Shown: positions 21,232-33,464, counted from the stretch's first letter. The stretch is 64,000 nt of DNA from Megaustenia siamemsis (GCA_032433765.1 JAVIAB010000073.1:53026144-53090143), one strand, 5' to 3'. The notes: generated by a model from the letters alone, not told the origin. Numbers and translations are program-made.

Positions 21232-21790
21232 CTACTTAACCCGGCATTTCGTCAATAATACTAAACACCTGTGACCTCCGGTCAATATAGCGGATAGTCG
21301 ACAAGAACCGTTAAGGCACTGTCTGAAAAGTGTTCCTTGTTGAAGTTTCCTCATATTCCAAGTCCGGCTTTCTGCCGGATCAATTGAGTTTAGTGCTCTG
21401 TGAACACCGTGAGCAGTGCTTTTCATCCGGATGGTGTTTCTATATTTAGATTGCTTACGATGAATAATGATATCGTATGACGAAGGACAGTTCAACTGCG
21501 TTCACTTACGGTGCTGACACACCTTATGTCTTTTCACGTATTCTGTGCTTGCTATGACGAGGACTGCAGCTGTATTTCTTTGTTTGAATATTCGATGAGA
21601 TGTTAATTCCGATGATTCCACTGGCACGGGCGGTTGAGCAGTTATGGATTTTAATTCGTTTATAGTGATACCGGGGGGGGGGGGTCCTTCGAATAACTAT
21701 AGCTATAACTATCGAAACATCAATGATGATATTGCAACGAAATTTGAACAGGAGAACGTTCATTGTGTAAGAACTGACAAAATGTGTCTG
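21232..21790 (-). mobile_element. Dispersed repeat R, longest copy
   Basis: Matches R at 6868-7975 and 55690-56115. On the minus strand an 87-codon frame reads MNCPSSYDIIIHRKQSKYRN, IRMKSTAHGVHRALNSIDPA and MRKLQQGTLFRQCLNGSCRL then SAILTGGH. At 36990-37040 the homologous sequence QGTLFRQYLNGSFCLSTILT runs without a break into an RNase H-like tail, so this frame may be real element coding sequence. Upstream in another frame is YKRIKIHNCSTARASGIIGI. A run of G (about 21674-21685) breaks this copy. The 5' end includes CACAATGAACGTTCTCCTGT, shared with 52131-52205. Confidence 0.65.
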
Positions 21791-21802
21791 CAGTGGGTGG
21801 TG

Positions 21803-23198
21803 TTGCTTTATTGTTGCAATATATGACGCTCCTTTCGTTGCTTAATTGTTGCAATACATGACGCTCCTTTCGTTGCTTTATTGTTGCAATACATGACGCT
21901 CCTTTCGTTGCTTTATTGTTGCAATACATGACGCTCTTCTCCTTACTTAATTGTTGCAATACATGACGCCCCTGTCGTTGCTTAATTGTTGCAATACATA
22001 ACACTCCTCTCGTTGTTTAATTGTTGCAATACATAACGCTCCGCTCGTTGCTTAATTGTTGCAATACATAACACTCCTCTCGTTGCTTAATTGTTGCAAT
22101 ACATAACACCCCTTTCATTGCTTAATTGTTGCAATACATGATCCTCCTCTCGTTGCTTAATTGTTACAATACATAACGCTCCTCTCGTTGCTTAATTGTT
22201 GCAATACATAACGCTCCTCTCGTTGCTTAATTGTTGCAATACATAACGCTCCTCTCGTTGCTTAATTGTTGCAATACATAACGCTCCACTCGTTGCTTAA
22301 TTGTTGCAATACATGACGCTCCTCTCGTTGCTTAATTGTTGCATTACATGACGCTCCTCTCGTTGCTTAATTGTTGCAATACATGACGCTCCTCTCGTTG
22401 CTTAATTGTTGCAATACATGACGCTCCTCTCGTTGCTTAATTGTTGCAATACATGACGCTCCTCTCGTTGCTTAATTGTTGCAATACATGACGCTCCTCT
22501 CGTTGCTTAATTGTTGCAGTACATGACGCTCCTCTCGTTGCTTAATTGTTGCAATACATGACACTCCTCTCGTTGCTTAATTGTTGCAATACATGACGCT
22601 CCTCTCGTTGCTTAATTGTTGCAATACATGACGCTCCTCTCGTTGCTTAATTGTTGCAATACATGACGCTCCTGTCGTTGCTTAATTGTTGCAATAGATA
22701 ACGCTCAGCTCTTTGCTTAATTGTTGCAATACGTGACGCTCCGCTCGTTGCTTAATTGTTGCAATACATAACGCTCCTCTCGTTGCTTAATTGTTGCAAT
22801 ACATGACGCTCCGCTCCTTACTTAATTGTTGCAATACATGACGCTCCTCTCGTTGCTTAATTGTTGCAATACATGACGCTCCGCTCGTTGCTTAATTGTT
22901 GCAATCCATAACGCTCCTCTCGTTGCTTAATTGTTGCAATACATGACGCTCCTCTCGTTGCTTAATTGTTGCAATACATGACGCTCCTCTCGTTGCTTAA
23001 TTGTTGCAATACATGACGCTCCTCTCGTTGCTTAATTGTTGCAATACATGACGCTCCTCTCGTTGCTTAATTGTTGCAATACATGACGCTCCTGTCGTTG
23101 CTTAATTGTTGCAATACATGACGCTCCTCTCGTTGCTTAATTGTTGCAATACATGACGCTCCTCTCATTGCTTAATTGTTGCAATACATGACGCTCCT
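21803..23198. repeat. 35-bp minisatellite, about 40 copies
   Basis: Unit GACGCTCCTCTCGTTGCTTA plus ATTGTTGCAATACAT (35 bp). Copies from about 22300 to 23190 are nearly identical; those at the left edge (21803-22150) carry CCTTTCGTTGCTTTATTG and other changes. Units are contiguous with no spacers, so this is not CRISPR. Confidence 0.96.
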
Positions 23199-23639
23199 CC
23201 CTGCCGGTTTATTTGGCTTAGGGTGCCTAGACAATACGATTGTTGTTCGGGAATGCTTTGAGCAGTACTTGTGATTTCACACAGGATAGCTGGAAATGTG
23301 TTGGCATACTCTGGGAGGAGCGAGTGTTCAGTAGTAAAGCCATCATAGAGCGGTCGGGTTCGGTTACAAGTGAGACACACCATATATTATGTTGACTATC
23401 TTTACTGTAGTTAAACATTAATAAAAGGAATAAATAAAAAATAAAACAGGAAACATATTCTTGCTTCAAAAGAAAAACACTATTGAAACTGATCATAATA
23501 AAAATGATCCATTAAAAATTGTTTTTTTTATAGTAGAAACATGAATGTTGTAAACGACAGCATAAAAGAAACGCGAAGTAAATCATGTAAAGATAATTAG
23601 ATAACGCTATAAATGAATTTATGAATGAATGATGAAAAG
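23199..23639. other. No gene supported
   Basis: Minus-strand frames of 72 to 89 codons overlap each other here (23165-23496), partly inside the 35-bp array. No domain recognised. Confidence 0.4.
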
Positions 23640-23830
23640 TAAGAAAATGGAGAGGACAATTGGTAACATTAAAGCTTTTAAAAAACTGAAAGTTAAAGTA
23701 AAGAACTATTAAACACAATTAGAACAAGACAGAATAGGTTTATTTTTCTTATGTAGAGCCATGAAATACTGAAATGTATACCTAACAAGCAAATTATACA
23801 ATAAAAGGTGTATAGGTCGACAAGGGCTAA
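23640..23830 (+). mobile_element. LINE-C, degenerate internal fragment
   Basis: AAAAAACTGAAAGTTAAAG and ACACAATTAGAACAAGACAG followed by TTTATTTTTCTTATGTAGAG align with the KQLKIKRELLNTIQTRQMRF and LCHVKRH region of LINE-C at 46075-46155. Frame broken. Confidence 0.55.
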
Positions 23831-23948
23831 AATAGAAGAGAACCTCCGTTAATTGAATTTGGGAGGTAATTACATTTTCTTGAGAGTAAATTGTCGATGG
23901 AGGTTGTCAACTTCAATATGTAGACGTCACAATGTGATGGATCTCTCT

Positions 23949-23968
23949 CCCCCCCCCCCCCCCCCCCC
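23949..23968. repeat. Poly-C run
   Basis: About 20 consecutive C after a short CT tract; length likely to be unreliable in assembly. Confidence 0.9.
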
Positions 23969-23972
23969 GCCC

Positions 23973-24496
23973 CAATCTTTATATTCAAATTATATTTATC
24001 GACGATTTCTGAAATGGACTGAGCAAACGTTATACAAAATATGAACTTGGAGATGTAAGAATTGATGTCTGTTGTAAATGTTGAACATAAACTTGAAGAT
24101 GTAAGAATTTACGTATGTTGTAAATGTTGCAAGAAGTTTCCTTCTCGATAAGTGTAGAACTTTTGCCTGCGCTGCGATGGCGACAGCAACCCTTCATTGT
24201 CCGCCCTTAAAAATACACGAAATGGATGTACACGCAATGTATTATAGTTTATAGAGTAAGCTTAGATTCATCAATCTTTAGACCCAATACATCACGTATA
24301 TTACATTTTTGGATGATGGATTGGTTTTTCCCCTTCGATTCTCACCTATTTTGACTAAACTTGTTATTATTATTCGTTAGCCTTGCAATAAGTAGGTTGA
24401 GAAGAATCTTGATTAGTTGTGCTTCCCTGGTCCTGTCTCAATTAGCCGAATTTGTCTATTTTCAGCTCAGATGCTACGGAGCGTCTTGTACCAAGT
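23973..24496. other. No gene seen
   Basis: A short imperfect duplication (GAACTTGGAGATGTAAGAAT and GAACATAAACTTGAAGATGT) near 24041-24125; otherwise nothing recognised. Confidence 0.5.
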
Positions 24497-24935
24497 GTTG
24501 AACAATCTCCAGTCTTGTGTCGTGTTAAATAATCTTCAATCTTGTATCCAGTGTTGAACACAGCCTCAAGTCTTGTGCCCAGTGTTGAACATAGTCTCCA
24601 GTGATATGCCCAGTGTTGAACACAGTCTCAAGTCTTGTGCCCAGTGTTGAACATAGTCTCCAGTGATATGACCAGTGTTGAACACAGTCTCAAGTCTTGT
24701 GCCCAGTGTTGAACATATGTCCAGTGTTGAACACAGCCTCAAGTCTTGTGCCCAGTGTTGAACATAGTCTCCAGTGATATGCCCAGTGTTGAACACAGTC
24801 TCAAGTCTTGTGCCCAGTGTTGAACATATGTCCAGTGTTGAACACAGCCTCAAGTCTTGTACCCAGTGTTGAACATAGTCTCCAGTGATATGCCCAGTGT
24901 TGAACACAGTCTCAAGTCTTGTGCCCAGTGAGCAC
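24497..24935. repeat. Compound minisatellite built on CCCAGTGTTGAACA
   Basis: Two related half-units alternate: CAGTGTTGAACACAGTCTCA with AGTCTTGTGC, and CAGTGTTGAACATAGTCTCC with AGTGATATGC. Together they form a unit of about 60 bp, with some copies lacking part of the second half (around 24713 and 24827). The long minus-strand frame (24566-24994) follows from the array. Confidence 0.92.
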
Positions 24936-26011
24936 AACCTCCAGCCATGCGGCCTGAACAAACAAATTGATACAAAAAAGAAAAACATAAACAAACAAAC
25001 ATCAGTGAGCGGTAAAATCTTCTAAACTCGCACAAAAGACTGGAGACCAGAGCGCAATGCGCTCAACATTGGTGTCTGGCATCAAGCAATAGAATAAAGA
25101 GGAGAAACGCGAATTTTGTTTCCACTGTGCACGTCATTATATTGTATCAGCTCTTAAGAAATCAGTGGAAGAAATCAACCTTGATAGTTCACTTCGTTTC
25201 ATATCGAATTCAAATTTTGTAATTTTACAACTTCTATCATTTTCCCGTCCTCCTTATTTATATGGGAGACATTCATAAACGATTACTTGATTGGTCTAAC
25301 CTTTTGCCATCGATTACAGTCTTCTACATCACCCATAGTTCTTTCAAATGTTTGTCCCATTCAGACAATTTAATTTCTTATATTAAATTTTAAATTTTCT
25401 ATCTTTGATATCAGTTACGGTCATTGAAAGCAAGATTTTAATTTGTTTAAAATGAAATATGTGACTTTTGTATTCACCTTACACGTCTTCTCATTTGCAT
25501 TTTGTTGTTGTACGTGACAAATTAAACTGCAAAGCATTGCGATTTAGTAAACAAAAAACTGTCTCCCTCAACAAAAGTTAAAAGTTGAAATTCCGCCTTG
25601 TTTAGCACGTTACAGAATACTTTTACATACATACTGCAACATTTCACCTTTATGAGGGTAACAGGGCATAGCATCTTCAAATTTGTTATTTCCTGCTCTT
25701 TTATATGTTTCTGTCTGTAATCGATTTGGAAACATTGCACAAGCTCGAGGTACGGTAAAGGAGCCTTGCACATAACTAAGAAATAGTTAAAGCAGACTGA
25801 TATGCTATGTATACGTGTAAACACACACTATTGGATGAAATTACCGCGGGTCAATGGTGTTATCTGAAGAGAATTTGGCGGGAAACTGATACAATTGTAT
25901 AGTTGTAGCAAGCGGCAACATGCGTCATTTAACTTGTACTTTAGTATAAAGGAGTTCCGGCAAAGACGTAGAAATTGACGTGAACAGTAACCCGTATATA
26001 CTGATTCACAC
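24936..26011. other. No gene seen
   Basis: AT-rich, no recognised element. A 100-codon minus-strand frame at 25522-25824 shows no domain. Confidence 0.45.
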
Positions 26012-26269
26012 AGGAGCCGCGATAGCTCAGTGGTTAGTGAACTGGACTACAAAGGACAAGGGGTAGGGTTCGATCCTAACCGACGGCAGGGTTCACCCAG
26101 CCTTAAATTGGTATCATATTTTTTTCTGGGAAAGTAAAGCGGCACGGGCGTAAAACCGACCACATCACCTCGAAAATCATGTGCTGAAGGTCTGTAAAAT
26201 TTATGGTCACTAACACAATATTCCCTTTACGTCACTTGGCCTGACGGGGGTACTTTACTTTACTTTTTT
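26012..26269 (+). mobile_element. SINE-A, nearly full length
   Basis: Head GAGCCGCGATAGCTCAGTGG carries a perfect Pol III A-box (TAGCTCAGTGG); GGTAGGGTTCGATCC carries the B-box (GGTTCGATCC). The body follows with CACCCAGCCTTAAAT, TTCTGGGAAAGTAAAGCGGC, ACGGGCGTAA, ACCGACCACAT, AAATCATGTGCTGAAGGTCT and the 3' end CACTTGGCCTGACGGGGG with a TACTTTACTTTACT-like tail. A short deletion follows CGACGGC. tRNA-headed SINEs are copied by LINE machinery; the partner LINE is not identified. Confidence 0.9.
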
Positions 26270-26524
26270 ACTTATTCACCCCTCAAAACGATGAACTTCT
26301 CCCACCGCTTCCTCTTGTTTGTTTGATTGTTTCATATATAGTGCATGTTTGAATTATTCTTCCATATAACCTTTTTGTCAATTTTATCTTGTAAAGTCTC
26401 TTTGTCGTTTACGTTCAGTTTTCAGGAAGCATTAGAATGAGGGTGTCAAGAAGACTTCATACAAGCAATGTATAAGAAACAATCATAGTTGCTGGAGATT
26501 ACTCATAATTTGGTTTTGACTGGA
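26270..26524. other. No gene seen
   Basis: Spacer between SINE-A and LINE-A. Confidence 0.5.
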
Positions 26525-26866
26525 GTCATCATCAGGTACCGGGCCTACTGGCGTAGGTGATCATGTCTCTCCACAACTTTCGATCTCGGCAGCTATTTAT
26601 CATTTCTGTTGTTGACCTTCTGCCAAGCCATTCTCTTAAGCTGTCTGTTATTTTTTTCTCTTTGCTTCCCTCTATCTCTTCGTCCCTCAATATTTCCAGT
26701 TGTTACAATAAATTCCAGTTGTTCTCTTCTCATTACATGGCCAAAAAATGATGATTGTCTCTTCCTAATATTGGAAATTAGCTCTCTTTTTGCTTTGACC
26801 TCTCTCAGAATATCTTCATTACTCTTCTTAGCTGTCCATGGTACTTTCAATATTCTTCATTGACTT
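26525..26866 (-). mobile_element. LINE-A 3' end
   Basis: The minus strand encodes MKVPWTAKKSNEDILREVKA, KRELISNIRKRQSSFFGHVM and RREQLEFIVTTGNIEGRRDR, then a frameshift before the final WLGRRSTTE-like block. The 3' end is the family end GGCCCGGTACCTGATGATGA. Most of it (from 26589) belongs to the duplicated block described next. Confidence 0.88.
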
Positions 26867-28925
26867 AAGTACATGCGCTAAAAGATAGGAAACAACTCAT
26901 AGAACTATTCTAGAATTTATCCAAGAATGGAAAGTCCCATCACAGCAATAGTTATATGGCGGGCTACTCAAGGTAGAATCATCTTTAGCATTTGCAATGT
27001 TGGAATGGCGTCTCATAAATTTAAGACAACACCAAGCATGTGAAAGATGAATAATCACAAAGTTGCCTAAAAAAAGATGATCCTCAGAACCAGGTAAGTG
27101 AATAGTGACATCACAATACTCAGTGCAAAGTATTTAACTGTATCACCTTTGAAATACTATTGAGAGTTGTAAGAAAGGATTCTGTAAAAGAAGTAAGTAC
27201 ACTTCGGTAGTTTTAGACAAGACAATAAAATAATTTTCTTAAAATATGCCTCACCTTTGCAGATAAGCAAAACTATTAGAAACCAGAGTTTCGGATAAAA
27301 AGATCTTCACCAGGGATCAAACACAGACAACATTATAAACACATTACACACCCATAGAAAATTGTAAAGTCAAAATAATGTGTTTCTTGAGTCGAAACGT
27401 TGGTTTGTCTAGTTTATTATTTATCCCTAGAGTTAAAGCGTTCTATTTTACCTGCTTGACTGCGCTATATTTGACTATCTTTGCGCTGTTCAGCATAATT
27501 TTCTATTACAACTCCACAATCTGTCATTTAAAAAAAATGATAATAATAATTTTTTAAAATCTAAAAGAAATGTACACAAACTAAACTTAGCGAATATTTG
27601 TTACAGTCAAACATATCGAGACACTTGGAAGAAAATACTGTGACCCATTGAATTTCCAATAAAATGCTAACAATTATGAAAAGCCCGTATTCACATTAAG
27701 CGTCGATCCCATTAGCCACTCACTGACTGGAATTAATTGAAGTGCAACATGCGTGTCCCCTATCAATCACTGTCATTGAAGGACACGATTGGTAGCGCTT
27801 GCCACGCTGGAAGAATGAAAATACACTGATGACATCACAACAATACCAACACAATAGTGATAAAACAGACTGCATATATACAGCCAACAAGTTAGATTGA
27901 ACATAAATAGCTACAATCGTGAAACAAGAACGAAGCGTATCACCACTAGAGATAAGCCTATGCTGAAAGGCTGAGTAAATCTAGAAACTGTGAGAATGAT
28001 GGATAGATACAGCCTGTAATTTTCAGTCGATTTGATCATTAATAGCTTCCTTCCCTCCCTCCTCATCCCGATCGTTGGGGCACTACTAACAGTCTTCAAC
28101 AGCTTTCTATATCGATGATTGTCTATAGCCATTATTTGAAACTGCGTAGTGGATTACTGGATTGTTCGTTACAATGTGATTATACACAACGACGATGAGG
28201 AGAGACTTCACAATGCTCTTGGCATAACAGCAGTTACTTCAAATCGTCACTGACAATGGTTTTGTGGTGCTGGTATGGTATTGTGGTGCTGGTATGGTAT
28301 TGTGGTACAGGTATGGTATTGTGGTGCTGGTATGGTATTGTGGTACAGGTATGGTATTGTGGTACAGGTATGGTATTGTGGTACAGGTATGGTATTGTGG
28401 TACAGGTATGGTATTGTGGTACAGGTATGGTATTGTGGTACAGGTATGGTATTGTGGTGCAGGTATGGTATTGTGGTGCTGGTATGGTATTGTGGTACAG
28501 GTATGGTATTGTGGTGCAGGTATGGTATTGTGGTACAGGTATGGTATTGTGGTACAGGTATGGTATTGTGGTGCTGGTATGGTATTGTGGTGCTGGTATG
28601 GTATTGTGGTACAGGTATGGTATTGTGGTGCTGGTATGGTATTGTGGTACAGGTATGGTTTTGTGGTGCTGCTATGGTATTGTGGTGCTGGTATGGTATT
28701 GTGGTGCAGGTATGGTATTGTGGTACAGGTATGGTATTGTGTAAATCAACTTAATTAGATTGTCGTCTTGATCTTAAATAACAGATTATTATAACACAAA
28801 CATGATTCATATAATACTACACATTCTCAAGTCTATAAACATTATTAAAGTAATTGATTCTGAGACGCTCAAATGCTTACCCACTGTTGCTTATTTGATA
28901 TATCTCACTTAGTAGTTCTCTTCTT
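26589..28925. repeat. Tandem segmental duplication, copy 1 (2,337 bp)
   Basis: Matches 28932-31267 with an offset of 2343 bp that drops to 2342 after one A is lost from an A run near 27530. I saw no other difference in the parts compared, including the internal 19-bp minisatellite. The block holds the truncated LINE-A end, about 1.4 kb of unrecognised AT-rich sequence (27250-28250) and the array. A gap of TTTTTA separates the two copies. Confidence 0.95.
28259..28742. repeat. 19-bp minisatellite, about 25 copies (copy 1)
   Basis: Unit GGTATTGTGGTACAGGTAT with variants GTGGTGCTGGTAT and GTGGTGCAGGTAT. All three plus-strand frames are open (159 to 164 codons), since 19 is not a multiple of three and the unit has no stop. 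Not coding. Confidence 0.96.
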
Positions 28926-28931
28926 TTTTTA

Positions 28932-29209
28932 GCAGCTATTTATCATTTCTGTTGTTGACCTTCTGCCAAGCCATTCTCTTAAGCTGTCTGTTATTTTTTT
29001 CTCTTTGCTTCCCTCTATCTCTTCGTCCCTCAATATTTCCAGTTGTTACAATAAATTCCAGTTGTTCTCTTCTCATTACATGGCCAAAAAATGATGATTG
29101 TCTCTTCCTAATATTGGAAATTAGCTCTCTTTTTGCTTTGACCTCTCTCAGAATATCTTCATTACTCTTCTTAGCTGTCCATGGTACTTTCAATATTCTT
29201 CATTGACTT
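28932..29209 (-). mobile_element. LINE-A fragment (in duplication copy 2)
   Basis: Same frame as 26593-26850 and identical in translation; lacks the last 60 or so bases of the family 3' end because the duplication breakpoint cuts it. Confidence 0.88.
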
Positions 29210-30600
29210 AAGTACATGCGCTAAAAGATAGGAAACAACTCATAGAACTATTCTAGAATTTATCCAAGAATGGAAAGTCCCATCACAGCAATAGTTATAT
29301 GGCGGGCTACTCAAGGTAGAATCATCTTTAGCATTTGCAATGTTGGAATGGCGTCTCATAAATTTAAGACAACACCAAGCATGTGAAAGATGAATAATCA
29401 CAAAGTTGCCTAAAAAAAGATGATCCTCAGAACCAGGTAAGTGAATAGTGACATCACAATACTCAGTGCAAAGTATTTAACTGTATCACCTTTGAAATAC
29501 TATTGAGAGTTGTAAGAAAGGATTCTGTAAAAGAAGTAAGTACACTTCGGTAGTTTTAGACAAGACAATAAAATAATTTTCTTAAAATATGCCTCACCTT
29601 TGCAGATAAGCAAAACTATTAGAAACCAGAGTTTCGGATAAAAAGATCTTCACCAGGGATCAAACACAGACAACATTATAAACACATTACACACCCATAG
29701 AAAATTGTAAAGTCAAAATAATGTGTTTCTTGAGTCGAAACGTTGGTTTGTCTAGTTTATTATTTATCCCTAGAGTTAAAGCGTTCTATTTTACCTGCTT
29801 GACTGCGCTATATTTGACTATCTTTGCGCTGTTCAGCATAATTTTCTATTACAACTCCACAATCTGTCATTTAAAAAAATGATAATAATAATTTTTTAAA
29901 ATCTAAAAGAAATGTACACAAACTAAACTTAGCGAATATTTGTTACAGTCAAACATATCGAGACACTTGGAAGAAAATACTGTGACCCATTGAATTTCCA
30001 ATAAAATGCTAACAATTATGAAAAGCCCGTATTCACATTAAGCGTCGATCCCATTAGCCACTCACTGACTGGAATTAATTGAAGTGCAACATGCGTGTCC
30101 CCTATCAATCACTGTCATTGAAGGACACGATTGGTAGCGCTTGCCACGCTGGAAGAATGAAAATACACTGATGACATCACAACAATACCAACACAATAGT
30201 GATAAAACAGACTGCATATATACAGCCAACAAGTTAGATTGAACATAAATAGCTACAATCGTGAAACAAGAACGAAGCGTATCACCACTAGAGATAAGCC
30301 TATGCTGAAAGGCTGAGTAAATCTAGAAACTGTGAGAATGATGGATAGATACAGCCTGTAATTTTCAGTCGATTTGATCATTAATAGCTTCCTTCCCTCC
30401 CTCCTCATCCCGATCGTTGGGGCACTACTAACAGTCTTCAACAGCTTTCTATATCGATGATTGTCTATAGCCATTATTTGAAACTGCGTAGTGGATTACT
30501 GGATTGTTCGTTACAATGTGATTATACACAACGACGATGAGGAGAGACTTCACAATGCTCTTGGCATAACAGCAGTTACTTCAAATCGTCACTGACAATG

Positions 30601-31084
30601 GTTTTGTGGTGCTGGTATGGTATTGTGGTGCTGGTATGGTATTGTGGTACAGGTATGGTATTGTGGTGCTGGTATGGTATTGTGGTACAGGTATGGTATT
30701 GTGGTACAGGTATGGTATTGTGGTACAGGTATGGTATTGTGGTACAGGTATGGTATTGTGGTACAGGTATGGTATTGTGGTACAGGTATGGTATTGTGGT
30801 GCAGGTATGGTATTGTGGTGCTGGTATGGTATTGTGGTACAGGTATGGTATTGTGGTGCAGGTATGGTATTGTGGTACAGGTATGGTATTGTGGTACAGG
30901 TATGGTATTGTGGTGCTGGTATGGTATTGTGGTGCTGGTATGGTATTGTGGTACAGGTATGGTATTGTGGTGCTGGTATGGTATTGTGGTACAGGTATGG
31001 TTTTGTGGTGCTGCTATGGTATTGTGGTGCTGGTATGGTATTGTGGTGCAGGTATGGTATTGTGGTACAGGTATGGTATTGTGT
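30601..31084. repeat. 19-bp minisatellite (copy 2)
   Basis: Same unit and the same order of unit variants as 28259-28742; the translated frames are identical, so the array was copied as a block. Confidence 0.96.
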
Positions 31085-31267
31085 AAATCAACTTAATTAG
31101 ATTGTCGTCTTGATCTTAAATAACAGATTATTATAACACAAACATGATTCATATAATACTACACATTCTCAAGTCTATAAACATTATTAAAGTAATTGAT
31201 TCTGAGACGCTCAAATGCTTACCCACTGTTGCTTATTTGATATATCTCACTTAGTAGTTCTCTTCTT

Positions 31268-31578
31268 ATTTCTACTGTCGGTGACTATTCTGGAATTCCA
31301 TACTTGATAACATCAGCTGGTGGCCGACAAACACAGACTCAGCTGGTACTGTAACTCTGCTTGATTGATTCTAGATAAGCTATTCTCTATCTAATTTATT
31401 GTCCTGAACACAATCATTGGAATCACAAAACTATATACTTTTTAATTGAAACACAAATAACTTTCAAGTATAACTTTAGAAAACACATGTCAACTGAATT
31501 ATCTGTCTAAACGACTGTTACCAATACCTGACGTGATTGGTATAATTAAGATCTACTATCTTGCTCTGGAAACTGAGC

Positions 31579-31579
<1 letters not shown>
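31268..31579. other. No gene seen
   Basis: AT-rich; nothing recognised. Confidence 0.5.
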
Positions 31580-31628
<49 letters not shown>

Positions 31629-31636
31629 TCTCTCAT
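31580..31636. repeat. (CT)n microsatellite
   Basis: CT run with TTC and CC interruptions, close to a LINE-A 3' end, as at 15932. Confidence 0.93.
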
Positions 31637-31655
31637 ATTGTCTTTTTTCAGCTAA

Positions 31656-31823
31656 TCATCATCAAGTACCGTGCCTGCTGGTGTAGGTGATTATGTATCT
31701 CCACAACTTTCGATCTCGACAGTTAATCATTTCCGTTGTTGACTTTCTGCCAAGCCATTCTCTTAAGCTGTCTGGTATCTTTTCTCTTTGCTTCCCTCTA
31801 TCTCTTCGTGTCTCGATTTTTTT
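31656..31823 (-). mobile_element. LINE-A, very short 3' fragment
   Basis: Reads from the family 3' end (TCATCATCAAGTACCGTGCC) to TCTCTTCGTGTCTCGA; on the minus strand it encodes the REKIPDSLREWLGRK-like final block. About 165 bp, strongly 5'-truncated. Confidence 0.82.
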
Positions 31824-32529
31824 CAGCCAATACATTTAACTAAAGACTCGTGTCTCATTAGCAAAATGTATCTGCTGAGTGGCTATCAATTGTCAATTAA
31901 TTCAAGCAATGGTCAGAAACAAAGTTAAACTCCGGATAAACTTTGTGGAGAAATGTGAACAACAAGACGCCATCTTGACTTCTAATTAACCCCTTTACTG
32001 TCAAAATTATAGTGGTGCCAGCATTTCAAGAGTGAGAGTTAAATTGGTTTACTCTCTTACCCCCTCTGCTATTCTCCCTCAGTTTTAAGTTATCAAGGGC
32101 TGATTTCTTGACTTGTTACATTGGCTCTAGTCGCATTCAGGTTAAATCTCCTACGATTTTCTAAGAGCTATTTCTCCATTCCCCAAATTGCTACTGTTAT
32201 TGCATACTTCGTTATGGGTAACAATTAACATATACGACTTAAAGCTGTATCTCTCATTCTATATTTCTGAACTCTTCCGAGTCAATGAATGCTGTTAGTT
32301 TTGAATACTATTACGTAGATGTGTCTATTCTTTGATATCATCTTCCCATTTCTTTCTCTTCTTCAACTTTCTACAGTTCATCACAAAATATTGTTTTCTG
32401 TTCCAGATTATTGATATATGTGAGCAAACAATTTCACTTTGCATTTCTGGTAGTCAAATGATGCACTCCAAATGCTTATCCTTACGGCAACTTTTTCATT
32501 CGTGATGCCATCCAATTAAACCTGAAATC
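31824..32529. other. No gene seen
   Basis: AT-rich; short frames only. Confidence 0.5.
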
Positions 32530-32700
32530 ATTTCATCTCCAAAACTGATATTTTATTCTGTAGCTCTGCTGTAAGGATTCATGTCTCCCAAGAATATATA
32601 AACACATTAATATAACAATGGCGCGCATCAGTCTGATTTTAGAGTCTGGATAATAGCTCTTATCTCTCCAATTATGTTTTAGCCTGTTAAATAAACAACT
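32530..32700 (-). mobile_element. LINE-E, RT thumb fragment
   Basis: Within a 118-codon minus-strand frame (32533-32889) the last part reads LFNRLKHNWRDKSYYPDSKI then RLMRAIVILMCLYILGRHES, matching the pattern LxxIWKDKxxxxxSKIRLMRSLVxSIFLYxxES of LINE RTs. The GCESW signature is partly lost. The first half of the frame comes from repeat Q, so the frame is a chimera. Confidence 0.6.
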
Positions 32701-32707
32701 TCTTCGT

Positions 32708-32880
32708 CTTTCCTTCCTCATTTGCCTTTCAGCGTCGAGGGTAGATATAATTTGCAGTCTTTTGTTCTTCTTTTTTCTTCTGCTGCTATGTTTCCTAGTG
32801 CTTCTAATATTCCATGGATCTTTTTCGTGGTCGACCCTTGGGTCTGGTGTTCTTGCAACGCTTAATGAAGGCTCGTTGTG
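32708..32880. repeat. Dispersed repeat Q, copy 2
   Basis: See 20583-20757. Here Q abuts LINE-E, while the first copy has no LINE-E beside it; so Q is either a separate element or an upstream LINE part retained alone at 20.6 kb. Confidence 0.6.
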
Positions 32881-33464
32881 TAAAGTCATTCAACTGTAAT
32901 TATTTTTAATTTGATACCGTTCGTCCAACACTTACTCGTACTTCTATTTAAGGTCCGCATTTATGACGGTGCTAATAATTAATAAATAGGTTGTGGCGTG
33001 GCTTATAACAAAATGTGATGTAACAAACAAACATGCATTCCATGTAGCATTTTTGGAAACTGGATTTCCCTTCCATCTTCTTATCATATTCGCTTAACAA
33101 AACTATCTAGCTTCTAGCATCCTGACACCATGTGTTTGATCTGACTCAATGCCATCTTTTATTTGAATCTAGAGTCAATTCTTTTTTCTTGAATGTGAAG
33201 CATATTTACACAAGAAAAAAATATTGGATTCAACGTGGTTATAATCATGGGGGGGGGGGGGGGGGCGTGTGGAAAATACATGTTACGTGTTAAACATAAT
33301 ATTGAGATTCTGGTAATATAACTTATAAACAAGGATGTTTTCAGTGGCTTTGTGCGAAACTAAATCCTGGATAACTGGGCTCAACAAATTTAAACTTGGT
33401 TTTTGGTAAGGAGAAGATAGTAATTTGGGTGAGTTCTCTGAGCCATGATTTGTTCTTAGTGTTC
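32881..33464. other. No gene seen; poly-G run
   Basis: A poly-G run of about 17 lies at 33250-33266. Otherwise unrecognised AT-rich sequence. Confidence 0.5.

Larger units (their letters stand above)
28932..31267. repeat. Tandem segmental duplication, copy 2 (2,336 bp)
   Basis: Second copy of 26589-28925. It begins inside LINE-A sequence (GCAGCTATTTATCATTTC) without the outer 3' end of that LINE, and ends at AGTAGTTCTCTTCTT, after which the two copies diverge. Confidence 0.95.

Noticed and set aside
21803..23198. CRISPR-like regular repeats
   Set aside because: The 35-bp units are contiguous, with no unique spacers and no cas genes, and the context is a eukaryotic genome. It is a minisatellite.
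25522..25824. 100-codon minus-strand frame
   Set aside because: No domain, no splice or start context and ordinary AT-rich composition; a frame of this length is expected by chance in 64 kb.
26012..26085. Functional tRNA gene
   Set aside because: A and B boxes are good, but the fold lacks a proper anticodon arm, and the sequence continues into the SINE-A body present in at least eight other copies.
26557..26863. Plus-strand frames such as MIMSLHNFRSRQ and MLTFCQAILL
   Set aside because: They are antisense to the LINE-A C-terminal frame, as are similar ones at 13353, 15635 (minus), 28952 and 45686.
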